NCBI GenBank assembly: GCA_046727435.1
Contig: JBKPCR010000485.1
Span: forward strand, 1 to 35,256
Direction: 5' to 3'
From: CAVPRW01 sp046727435 [NCBI: bacterium]
GTDB lineage: Bacteria > Tectomicrobia > Entotheonellia > J063
Length of the DNA: 35,256 bases
The position numbers were made by a program, and so were the translations under genes. The notes beneath the pieces are model-generated. The model worked only from the letters and a program-made list of their open reading frames with translations, was not told the origin of the DNA and searched no databases. Shown here piece after piece: positions 8,535 through 15,803 of the stretch; the first letter of the stretch is position 1; every line of letters starts with the position of its first letter.

Positions 8535-8779
8535 CACTTGGCTTCCCCAGCTAGATCTGATGGCAGAACTCAACCGTCGGGCGGTGTGCGATGAGCTTGC
8601 ACTCGGTAAAACTGGTATCGCTACCCCGGTCAGCGGTAGGGCCAGACTGTCTGAAAACTCAATTTTTCAGAATAGGCATCAATAGACTTAATAAGGTGGC
8701 CCCACCCCAACACGCGTGTTACCAGGGGCAATAAGCACAGCTGCCCCCGTTCGGGTGAAAGGGAACGAGCAATTCTCTT
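8535..8779. other. Intergenic region with two short inverted repeats
   Basis: Together with the promoter and antitoxin leader this makes a gene-free stretch of about 307 bp. It holds an AT-rich hairpin (CTGAAAA 8651-8657 / TTTTCAG 8664-8670, 6-nt loop) and a perfect 12-bp palindrome AACACGCGTGTT (8709-8720). A third repeat, GTGAAAG (8755-8761)/CTTTCAC (8777-8783), overlaps the stop of the upstream nuclease candidate. None is followed by a good T-run on the minus strand, so I do not call a terminator. Confidence 0.45.
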
Positions 8780-9652
8780 TCACCTTCCTCTTGGTAGAAC
8801 CTGTAACCCTACGGTATACCCGAAAATGATCGATTCAGGGTCTTCAGGCATCGGGTTGTTTGGCTTCTTATGATGAATCAAATGACTTCTGTAGCGGAGG
8901 ATGCAGCCGACTCCCTCACTGCCATCCTTCATAGGCTGGGTGATGTAATCCTTCCAGAGTAGGACCACACCCCCTACAGAAGTATAGTGCTGGCGGAGAC
9001 AGCGCTGAACTGTTTCCTGAATCTTCACAATTTCATCTGGAAGTGAGTCTTCAAAGCTGGCCTTAGCCACACGGTCGGAAACGTCGAGATAGAGTAGGCC
9101 ATAGCAATGCTGATTTGTGCGCTTGATTTTTCTGTTGGCATCTTCAATATCTTTCTGAAAACGCGAGTAACTCGTATTCTTCTCAACATGCTTGCACTCT
9201 GCTTTGATCGGTAGTCGCCAGCCCGGAATTTCCAGAGCGAGATCCGGCATGCCTTTGTCCTCAGTAGCCGTGACGTCATGACCACGTGAAACATGCCAGG
9301 CAGCGCAAGAGACCTCAACTAAAGCGTGCAGGAATTGGTTAGGCTCCTGAATCACTGCCCGAAGCCGCCGACAGACGGCCTCATCTCCATAATTAGCAAG
9401 ATCGCCCAGCTCCAAGGCATCAACACTTCCGCGGGTGGACTCGATCAGGGTCATACTGTCGAGCCATGCTGATAATAACGTCTGAATGACTTCCAAATCG
9501 TCTGGGATACGGATGCGGCCCTCTCGAGCAAGCAACTCTTCACAGAGCCGCCACCGGATATAGGCAGGATGTTGCCAGTGCTGCTTGCCCTTTGTAGAAA
9601 ACCACCCGGCGGGAAACAAAGCCTCAAGCAGTCTCTTCTGAGCCTGAATCAA
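8780..9652 (-). CDS. Putative PD-(D/E)XK-fold nuclease-like protein
   Basis: I do not recognise a named family for this 290-residue protein. Its middle section has the arrangement of the PD-(D/E)XK restriction-endonuclease fold: a strand and turn GHDVTATEDKGMPDLALEI (Asp of MPDL near residue 137), then IKAECKH (Glu-x-Lys near 151-153). A helix with DANRKIKRT and a strand GLLYLDVSD come next. The spacing of Asp to ExK matches the fold, and the ExK-helix-strand order recalls many phage-defence and repair nucleases. The N-terminal third is helical with no motif I can name. It lies 60 nt downstream of another orphan gene in the same direction. Nuclease activity is inference. Confidence 0.55.
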   Translation of the reverse strand: MIQAQKRLLEALFPAGWFSTKGKQHWQHPAYIRWRLCEELLAREGRIRIPDDLEVIQTLLSAWLDSMTLIESTRGSVDALELGDLANYGDEAVCRRLRAVIQEPNQFLHALVEVSCAAWHVSRGHDVTATEDKGMPDLALEIPGWRLPIKAECKHVEKNTSYSRFQKDIEDANRKIKRTNQHCYGLLYLDVSDRVAKASFEDSLPDEIVKIQETVQRCLRQHYTSVGGVVLLWKDYITQPMKDGSEGVGCILRYRSHLIHHKKPNNPMPEDPESIIFGYTVGLQVLPRGR

Positions 9653-9712
9653 GTCGACCGATGTTACAATTGGTGTTGAAGTTTGTACAGAGCGCGCGAG
9701 ATGCTCGTTGAA

Positions 9713-10237
9713 CTATGCAATATACTGGTGGCGGTCGAGTGACCAGACGAGTTCACAGCGCTTAAGGTTTGGGTAAAAGGAACCTGCGACGTACACGAAA
9801 GAAGCAGGAGTGTCTCCATAGAACCGCGGTGCGCTGCCGTCCCAGGGACCCTCATAAAGATATGCAGCGTTCTGGCTTGTGTGACATGAAACCTTGAGAC
9901 CAAAACTCGCCGCAACTACCTGCAGCAGTTCGGGAAGTGATATTTGACGGCCGAGTCGCCCAGCAGGAAGCGCGTTTGAGATTCGAATCGCAAGCTGAGC
10001 TTCAACCTCATGAATTCTTGTGCGGTGGAGTTCAGGGTCGTCCGTACGCTTGGTGATAATACCGTCCATGAGGATAGCGTTCTCCGAATCTATCCAGCGC
10101 ACACTGATGATACGATCGAGCCCGTCACTGACCAAGCCAAGGTGCCGCTCGTTCATGGTGCGTGTGAGCAGTTCCTGAGAGATGCTCAGTTCATGCATCA
10201 GTGCTGCGCAATTTGGGGAAGGTACAACGCGAATCAT
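9713..10237 (-). CDS. Hypothetical protein in the accessory island
   Basis: A 174-residue soluble protein that I do not recognise. No transmembrane segment, cysteine cluster or nucleotide-binding motif is visible. The C-terminal half contains aromatic-rich strands (FVYVAGSFY, CELVWSLD). Two starts are plausible: ATG 10237 (used here, weak purine-rich leader) and GTG 10327, which has GGAGG (10332-10336) only 4 nt upstream and would add 30 basic residues. It precedes the nuclease-like gene by 60 nt and follows the broken kinase gene, so it may be part of one accessory transcript. Confidence 0.5.
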   Translation of the reverse strand: MIRVVPSPNCAALMHELSISQELLTRTMNERHLGLVSDGLDRIISVRWIDSENAILMDGIITKRTDDPELHRTRIHEVEAQLAIRISNALPAGRLGRQISLPELLQVVAASFGLKVSCHTSQNAAYLYEGPWDGSAPRFYGDTPASFVYVAGSFYPNLKRCELVWSLDRHQYIA

Positions 10238-10408
10238 AATGTGAAGTCTCTCTTTCTCTGGCCTATGAAAGCGAATCAGTAATTCTCTTTCAGTTTTGCA
10301 CACCAGAGCTGTGTGCCTCAGTCGCACAGGGCCTCCGCCGGCGCCTTTACGATCCCAACAGATAAAAGATGAGGTCGGAGAACGTTTTCATTCCTCAGCT
10401 CTTAGCGC

Positions 10409-10872
10409 CTAATGATCCCTTATCGCCCCCGGCGACACGCTTGATGGGTTTGGGCCAAAATGGGCTGCTTCTACCCCGTTGAGGATTTCGCTGAACAGCG
10501 TTAATCCACCGTCTGATGAGATCCGCCCTTTCATCAACTCCTGATACCTCCGCATGACGTAGCACGGCCCCTCGATCGCACCACCACGCGCCACACCGTG
10601 GTCGATTATAGTCACTATATATTGCAATGCTTGTTGCGCATACGGAAAGAGAGCTCGTTATTAAATCGACACCTCTTGTCGGCCGAAGGGCGTTCTTCTG
10701 CAAGAATCTTCAGCGCGACTGGTGTTCCGTTTGGGCCCATACCGCCATAGGCGCTACCAGCCCCACCGTCGCCGAGCAGCTCGTCGACAACATAGACTCC
10801 GAAGGTAGTCTCGAAAGTAATTGGTTTCTTTAGCGTCGTCGTGACGACTGAATCCGGTCCATGTGAGGCCAA
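10409..10872 (-). pseudogene. Frameshifted and truncated Ser/Thr protein kinase remnant
   Basis: The minus strand encodes the N-lobe of a eukaryotic-like protein kinase in two frames. Frame one (10872 to about 10617) has TTFGVYVVDELLGDGGAG (glycine loop), the VALKIL lysine strand and RFNNELSF, ending at NKHCNI. The text resumes in another frame with IVTIIDHGVARGGAIEGP, YVMRRY and FSEILNGVEAAH. The join is a TA tract at 10616-10621: removing one TA restores HCNIVTIIDHG without a gap, so the lesion is a 2-nt insertion typical of slippage. After VEAAH, where HRDLKPEN should follow, the match ends and a stop comes within 20 codons, so the catalytic loop and whole C-lobe are gone. The first frame has no ATG (TTG at 10872). 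The gene cannot make an active kinase. Confidence 0.75.
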
Positions 10873-10913
10873 TCTTGGGTCATCTGTGTCTTGCTGCTCA
10901 GCGGACCTTCTAT

Positions 10914-11201
10914 CTAGGTTAAGTGCCGCTGATGGCTTTTTAACTGATGGCTAAAGCGTCCCAGCGTTTTGTGAAGGTCCGAGAGGCTCGTCATGGCTTC
11001 ATTCACTAGGGTGACCTGAGATCTCACCTTATCTTCGTATGCGATCCCTTCGTAGGTCTCTAGTTGCATCCAGTTGCGCAGCAGTCGATCAAGCAGCGTT
11101 TTGGCCCACTCGATCCCTAGCCGATGCTGGACGAGTTCATCCTGAATCGCCGCCGCCTCGGCCAGGTCTATCAGCGTATCACCCAAGTCTTGCCCTTCCA
11201 T
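10914..11201 (-). CDS. Small helical hypothetical protein
   Basis: A 95-residue protein, almost entirely predicted helix with heptad-like spacing (LVQHRLGIEWAKTLLDRLL, LVNEAMTSLSDLHKTL), suggesting a coiled-coil or helical bundle. I cannot assign a family. GGAGGAGG about 7 nt upstream of the ATG makes the start convincing. Its stop lies about 40 nt before the kinase remnant on the same strand, and the kinase frame stays open back to this gene, so the two were probably co-transcribed. Confidence 0.5.
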   Translation of the reverse strand: MEGQDLGDTLIDLAEAAAIQDELVQHRLGIEWAKTLLDRLLRNWMQLETYEGIAYEDKVRSQVTLVNEAMTSLSDLHKTLGRFSHQLKSHQRHLT

Positions 11202-11300
11202 GCTGCCCTCCTCCGGATTATCAACCTCTGCCTTAGAAGCCGCCCGTGTGGGATGCCTACCAACACTTTCATTAGCAACGTTCAGTTGGTTGTAGGGAAG

Positions 11301-11329
11301 CTAGGCGTCCCGTCGTTGGGGACGCCTAG
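11301..11329. repeat. Perfect 11-bp inverted repeat downstream of nrdJ
   Basis: CTAGGCGTCCC (11301-11311) and GGGACGCCTAG (11319-11329) form a perfect hairpin with a 7-nt loop, 54 nt past the nrdJ stop. Its place suggests transcription termination or transcript-end protection for nrdJ. No strong U-tract follows on the minus strand, so it is not a canonical intrinsic terminator. Confidence 0.5.
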
Positions 11330-11382
11330 AAAGGAGGTGGGATTAACATAAACGGGTCATCAGGCTGATGTGGACTCAAACT

Positions 11383-13719
11383 TCAGCACTCCGTGTAACC
11401 ACACGAGTAGCACTTCTGGCAGCCTTCCTCGAAGACCAAGGTGGCCTGGCCACATTCGGGGCAGAGATCGCCGACGCTTTCGGACATGGGCTGCGAGGGC
11501 GCCACTTCCTCGACCTCGGCTATCCCCAAATGCTCAGCCAGGACCTGCGCAATGGCATCCGGCAAGGAGCGAATACGGGCGCGACCGTATCCCAGATGTC
11601 GCCCACCACCGATACCCTTGAGCTGTCCTACGACCTCGCGCAGACGCTCCGTTGGCGTCGAGGGCGAGGGTAAGCGTAGAATCATGGAGATCAGGCGTCC
11701 CACGGCCTCAGAGACCGAGGCGGTATCACTGCCGGCCTTACCGACGTTGGCGAAGACCTCAAAGGGCTCCTCGTTACCGTTGATATTCACCGTGATGAAA
11801 GCCGTGCCCAGTGGCGTCGCCACGCGATAGGTCACCCCTTGCACTTTACGTGGCCTGGGCTTGACCACCTGGCGCTCGCTCTCGGGCGCTGGAGGCTCAG
11901 CCATCCCTTTGCCTCCTTGCACCACGGGCCGATCGACCGCCTGCGCGGCTTTGCCCGCCGTGCCAACGTGCAGGACTTGATCTGTCTTCGAACCATCGCG
12001 AAACACCGTGATACCTAGGCAGCCTGATTCATAAGCCAGCAAGTATGCCTGACCGACATCTTCGACGGTGGCAGCATGCGGCAGATTGATGGTCTTCGAA
12101 CAGCCATTGTCGAGATGACGCTGAAAGGCCGCCTGCATTCGCACATGCCACTCGGGGGCAATTTGATGGGCGGTCACAAACACCTGTTGGACATCGACTG
12201 GCACCTCTGATAACCCCCGCACGGTGCCGTGAGCGGCGACTTTGTCCATCAGTGCTTCACTATAAAAGCCGCGGATTTTGGCTAGGCGTTCGAACTGGGG
12301 ATTGACGAATGTGAGGTGGCGATCCCCTACGATATGGCTATAGGCGACGGCAAACAGCGGCTCAATGCCGGATGAACACCCCGAAATAATGCTGATGGTT
12401 CCGGTCGGCGCAACCGTCGTCACGGTAGAATTCCGGAGCGGCTTCTCGTGGCGGTAGATGCTTTGCGACCAGTGCAGGAACGGCTCGCGCTCCGTCGCCA
12501 GACGGGCTGATTCCTCATGCCCGACGCGCTCGATGAAAGCCATCAACTGATCGGCCAGGGCAAGCGCCTCCTCGCTGTCATAGGGAATTTCCAACTCCAG
12601 CAAGAGATCGGCCCATCCCATCACCCCGAGGCCAATGCGCCGATTGCGCTTGACCTCTGCATCGATCGCCGGCAATGGGTAGGGGTTGACCTCGATCACG
12701 TCGTCGAGGAACTGCACCGCCACGCGCACGACGCGCTCCAGCTCCGCCCAATCAATCCGATCACTGCGCCCGTGGCCATTCTGAAAGGCATGATCACTCG
12801 ACTTCGCAAACTTCACCAGATTGATGGACCCCAGGTTGCAGGCATCGTTCGGGCCAAGCGGCTGCTCGCCGCACGGATTAGTCGCCTCGATCTGCTCGAT
12901 GTCCGGGACAGGGTTGGCGCGACTAGTATTAATACGGTCGACAAACACCATGCCCGGATCACCCGTCTGCCAGGCCGCTTGAATGATCTGTTCAAACACC
13001 TGACGGGCTGGTAGGCTACCGGTCACCTGTTTGGTACGGGGATCGATGAGCTCGTAGCTGTGGTTTTTAGCCAGGGCCTCCATGAAGCGGTCGGTCGCAG
13101 CCACAGAGATGTTAAAGTTGGTAATGCCTCCCTGCAACTTGGCGTTGATAAACTCCAAAATATCCGGGTGGTCCACCCGCAGGATACCCATATTGGCGCC
13201 GCGTCGTCGTCCTCCCTGTTTGACTTGCTCAGTGGCAGCATCGAAGACGCGCATAAACGACACTGGCCCCGAGGCCACGCCAGCGGTCGTCCGCACCTGA
13301 CTACCTTTGGGACGCAGGCGACTGAAGGCAAAGCCCGTTCCGCCGCCCGACTTATGAATCAGCGCAGCGTACTTGATAGCATCGAAGATACCCTCGATGG
13401 AGTCTTCGATGGGCAACACAAAACAGGCGGAGTAGCCCAGGCCGTTGTTAGTGCCAGCGTTCATGAGCGTGGGTGAATTCGGTAGGAAGAGGTTCTCGAC
13501 CATGACGTTGTAAAACTCCTCAGCGATGGCCTCAATTTCTTCTGAGCTTCGACCCCACTGTTCCTCCGCGGCTGCGACCGCGGTCGCGACCCGCCAGCAC
13601 ATGTCCTCAGGAGTCTCCTGTCGCCCCTGGCTATCGCGGGCTAAATAGCGCTCCTTCATGACTTTCATGGCAGATTCTGTCCATTGGCCTGCGTGTATGG
13701 GTCGCGACGTCTTACTCAT
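11383..13719 (-). CDS. nrdJ: Adenosylcobalamin-dependent (class II) ribonucleotide reductase
   Basis: A 778-residue enzyme that reduces ribonucleotides to deoxyribonucleotides for DNA synthesis, using adenosylcobalamin to generate the thiyl radical. It needs no oxygen and no second radical subunit. The active site is Asn281, Cys283 and Glu285 in TNPCGEQPL. Cys99 (YSACFVLP) and Cys294 (NDACNLGSIN) form the reducible pair with the family spacing (thiyl Cys plus 11). A glycine-rich KSGGGTGFAFSRLRP loop lies near 123-137. The C-terminus has a TSCPD-type domain (about 610-670) and a tail with CPECG, CQKC and CGYTEC cysteines that recharge the active site. GGAGGAG about 8 nt upstream supports the ATG. 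No ATP-cone is apparent at the short N-terminus. It follows a STAS regulator gene by 80 nt and may share its transcript. Confidence 0.95.
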   Translation of the reverse strand: MSKTSRPIHAGQWTESAMKVMKERYLARDSQGRQETPEDMCWRVATAVAAAEEQWGRSSEEIEAIAEEFYNVMVENLFLPNSPTLMNAGTNNGLGYSACFVLPIEDSIEGIFDAIKYAALIHKSGGGTGFAFSRLRPKGSQVRTTAGVASGPVSFMRVFDAATEQVKQGGRRRGANMGILRVDHPDILEFINAKLQGGITNFNISVAATDRFMEALAKNHSYELIDPRTKQVTGSLPARQVFEQIIQAAWQTGDPGMVFVDRINTSRANPVPDIEQIEATNPCGEQPLGPNDACNLGSINLVKFAKSSDHAFQNGHGRSDRIDWAELERVVRVAVQFLDDVIEVNPYPLPAIDAEVKRNRRIGLGVMGWADLLLELEIPYDSEEALALADQLMAFIERVGHEESARLATEREPFLHWSQSIYRHEKPLRNSTVTTVAPTGTISIISGCSSGIEPLFAVAYSHIVGDRHLTFVNPQFERLAKIRGFYSEALMDKVAAHGTVRGLSEVPVDVQQVFVTAHQIAPEWHVRMQAAFQRHLDNGCSKTINLPHAATVEDVGQAYLLAYESGCLGITVFRDGSKTDQVLHVGTAGKAAQAVDRPVVQGGKGMAEPPAPESERQVVKPRPRKVQGVTYRVATPLGTAFITVNINGNEEPFEVFANVGKAGSDTASVSEAVGRLISMILRLPSPSTPTERLREVVGQLKGIGGGRHLGYGRARIRSLPDAIAQVLAEHLGIAEVEEVAPSQPMSESVGDLCPECGQATLVFEEGCQKCYSCGYTEC

Positions 13720-13799
13720 GAGATACTCCTCCCTACAGACATGGGTGTATGAAGCTCAACGGCCTGGCCAGTCGTGCGGGAGCAATTCACCGGCACACC

Positions 13800-14387
13800 T
13801 CACCGTTCAACGAGCAACGAGCGGTAGATGAATTGCCGCCCTCCATCTGGCAATCGTTCGCTGGAGCGTTGCACCAGCCGCGCCTTAAATAAATTGAGCA
13901 GCTTCGTGCTCGCCAGGCTGATCTCGACTTGCGTGTCATCCGCCAGGTCGCGAGCGGTAATCTCTTTCTGATTCATGACGAACTGGAGCGCCTCATTGAG
14001 GTACGGATTCAAACTTCCCAATAAGCGCCAGGAACCATTGGGCCGACTCACCAACACGGCAAGCTTCTTGCGCTCCAGAGCTACGGCGATGTTCTCTTCG
14101 TGGGTCGGCGTCAGGCCATAGAGGACGACATATTTATCGCCGTACTCCAATCCCTGCAAGCGTGCGACCAGCTTGCTGATGATCTCGTCAGCGCAGGAAA
14201 AGTCGATGATCCCCACGTGCGAGAAGTCCAACGCCACGACCGTACCCTCGGGTTCGCGCTCGAGCCGCAGTTCGATCAACTCGCGCATCGAGCGTCCGGT
14301 TTCGCGCGTCACTAGGTTGCTTGTGACGAGATGTTCGTCCATAAGATCCCGCAAATCATAATTCGCCCGCGTGGTGATCGTTTCCAT
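13800..14387 (-). CDS. STAS-like (DUF4325-type) regulator with C-terminal winged helix
   Basis: A 195-residue, apparently two-domain protein. The N-terminal half, with VVALDFSHVGIIDFSCADEI near residues 50-70 and a downstream YVVLYGL strand, resembles STAS-like DUF4325 domains related to anti-sigma antagonists. The C-terminal half (about 135-195), EITARDLADDTQVEISLAST followed by LLNLFKARLVQRS and a basic wing, reads as a winged helix-turn-helix. It could be a DNA-binding switch controlled by partner binding. A strong promoter with a palindrome at the transcription start lies directly upstream, which suggests autoregulation. It lies between nrdJ and a STAS/GHKL ATPase gene on the same strand, so the ATPase is the obvious partner candidate. 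Target genes are unknown. Confidence 0.65.
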   Translation of the reverse strand: METITTRANYDLRDLMDEHLVTSNLVTRETGRSMRELIELRLEREPEGTVVALDFSHVGIIDFSCADEIISKLVARLQGLEYGDKYVVLYGLTPTHEENIAVALERKKLAVLVSRPNGSWRLLGSLNPYLNEALQFVMNQKEITARDLADDTQVEISLASTKLLNLFKARLVQRSSERLPDGGRQFIYRSLLVER

Positions 14388-14408
14388 AGTCCCAATTCCT
14401 TTTAGTCG

Positions 14409-14422
14409 TGTTCAATTGAACA
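14409..14422. promoter_or_regulatory. 14-bp perfect palindrome, candidate operator
   Basis: TGTTCAATTGAACA is fully palindromic and begins where transcription should start, 7 nt past the -10 box. Its size and position suit a dimeric repressor that blocks initiation or clearance. The winged-helix product of the same transcript is one candidate binder. Confidence 0.5.
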
Positions 14423-14428
14423 GGCATA

Positions 14429-14456
14429 ATTCTACTCACCGTGTCAAAGATGTCAA
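14429..14456 (-). promoter_or_regulatory. Strong promoter of the STAS-winged-helix gene (and possibly nrdJ)
   Basis: On the minus strand a perfect TTGACA (14451-14456) and TAGAAT (14429-14434) are 16 bp apart. AAGGA lies close upstream of the ATG at 14387, giving a leader of about 35 nt. With no clear promoter in the 80 nt before nrdJ, this may also drive nrdJ. Confidence 0.6.
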
Positions 14457-14646
14457 GCAAAAAAATCCTGTAAAATAGGGCGCGGTCTATCCCCGCTGAT
14501 TTTCAGTATAAACCATTTAACGCGCGTTGGCGAGAGGGGAGGCGATCTGCGAACATGAGGCGTGCCGCATCGACTGCGGTATGGCGGCCGTCAGGCGGTT
14601 TAACCGGCTCAGGACGCGTAGCCCTAGGCGGTGAAGTGAGAGAGGG

Positions 14647-15546
14647 CTAGAGCTCCGGAAGCACGATGCTCACCTGGGTCCCAGGGAAGAGGGTTAGTCT
14701 GCTCTGGCGCGTAGCATTACGATCCCAGGGAGGACTGACGCCCACCCGCGCCGAACCGGAGCGAATCATCAGCTTGCCATGCCAGCGTTCGACAAAACGC
14801 CGCACGGCGCTCAAACCCTGGCCCCGCCCGGGATCGTCATAGCGCGAGGCGCCTTCGAATATCGCCAGTCGCAAGGCGGTTAGATCCGACCACTCGCCAG
14901 ATTGGGCCGCGTATTTCAGGGCCAGGGAGGTGCGAAAGCCGACGCCAAGGTCCATCACAGCGATTTTGACCAGACTTTTGCCGAGACGCCGCCCATAAAA
15001 ATATTTTTGGATCGCCACATAGCCGACATCCTCGCTATGCTCAGGGATGTTCTGACATACCTCGGACAGCGCCACGACAAAACCATCGATGGCAGCCTGC
15101 TCATAATGCAGGTTCTGGGACAGAATCGTCTGGGCCCGCTCGCGTAGGCGATCGACAATGTAGTGAATGTCCTCCGAGCGGGCGATGGGGGTGATTTCCA
15201 GCAGCACATCCGAGTGGGCGCTTCGGGAGTACTCGCCATCCGGCCAGAGCGTCGTCAGATCAATGGCGCATAAGCGCTCGGCATGGCGGGAGAAGTCCAT
15301 GCGATCGAGGTATTTCATCACTTCATCCGAGCGCGGCAACATGAGCACGGGCTCACAGCTGCGCTGCCGGAGGAAACGGGCCAGCACCAGCAACCCCACC
15401 ATGCCATAGGGATCGACGAAGCGCACTTGTTCTAAATCAATGATCATTTGCCCAGCAGCAAGTCGCGCAGGGCTGTCGAGCTGGCGGACGAGTCGCTCAA
15501 AAGTGGATTCGTCCAGCGAGACTGGGGGGAGGAGACGGTGTTCCAT
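14647..15546 (-). CDS. STAS-like domain fused to a GHKL (HATPase_c) anti-sigma-type ATPase
   Basis: A 299-residue cytoplasmic protein combining two modules usually found as separate partner-switch proteins. Residues about 1-95 look STAS-like (MIIDLEQVRFVDPYGMVGLLVLARFL). Residues about 105-299 hold a histidine-kinase-type ATPase: the N-box region is ALSEVCQNIPEHS (about 160-172), the G1-like motif is MDLGVGF (about 195-201), and the glycine-rich lid region is GRGQGLSAVRRFVERWHG. No phosphoacceptor-histidine dimerisation helix or sensor domain is visible, so it resembles an RsbW/SpoIIAB-type protein kinase rather than a sensor kinase. GGGAG about 8 nt upstream supports the ATG. It precedes the STAS-winged-helix gene by 259 nt. 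Phosphorylation of that protein is a reasonable but untested inference. Confidence 0.7.
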   Translation of the reverse strand: MEHRLLPPVSLDESTFERLVRQLDSPARLAAGQMIIDLEQVRFVDPYGMVGLLVLARFLRQRSCEPVLMLPRSDEVMKYLDRMDFSRHAERLCAIDLTTLWPDGEYSRSAHSDVLLEITPIARSEDIHYIVDRLRERAQTILSQNLHYEQAAIDGFVVALSEVCQNIPEHSEDVGYVAIQKYFYGRRLGKSLVKIAVMDLGVGFRTSLALKYAAQSGEWSDLTALRLAIFEGASRYDDPGRGQGLSAVRRFVERWHGKLMIRSGSARVGVSPPWDRNATRQSRLTLFPGTQVSIVLPEL

Positions 15547-15566
15547 GCATCGTTCTCCCGGAGGCT

Positions 15567-15803
15567 ATGCTATTCGAGACTCATCCAATCTGGAATATCG
15601 ATCCGAAACACGAACCGCTCAAAACGATCGGGCAATATTCTCATCTGTGCACCTGGCCAGCCCTCCCCGACCCGAAGGCGCAGGCCGTCATCGATAACTA
15701 CATCATCGCCAATAGATACGCCAAGGCGGTCACGGGAACGCCCACCCAAAATGCTATCGCCTGGGCTGAGGGGGAAATTAAGCGCGTCTACGAAAAGAGC
15801 TAG
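15567..15803 (+). pseudogene. C-terminal remnant of an ABC-type extracellular solute-binding protein
   Basis: The 78 codons read like the last quarter of family 1 solute-binding proteins: HPIWNIDPKHEPLKT, then TWPALPDPKAQAVIDNYII, KAVTGTPTQNAIAWAE and an EIKRVYEKS end. The roughly 350 upstream residues and the signal peptide are missing. Similarity stops at the ATG (15567), only 20 nt from the divergent STAS/GHKL gene, marking a deletion or rearrangement breakpoint. A chance GGAGG (15560-15564) precedes the ATG, so a short peptide could still be made, but it could not bind or deliver a sugar. No permease genes are nearby. Confidence 0.65.

Noticed and set aside
10260-10680. Similar ERELLIRF / ERELVIKS readings on opposite strands at about 10285 and 10650, suggesting an inverted duplication
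   Set aside because: The nucleotide match is short and broken, so chance is the simpler explanation.
10395-10703. 102-codon frame reading through the kinase remnant in a third frame
   Set aside because: It ignores the kinase-like text in the other two frames and has no similarity I can see.
13720-13799. Possible cobalamin riboswitch before nrdJ
   Set aside because: The spacer is only 80 nt and has no B12-box-like segment, which is too short for that riboswitch.
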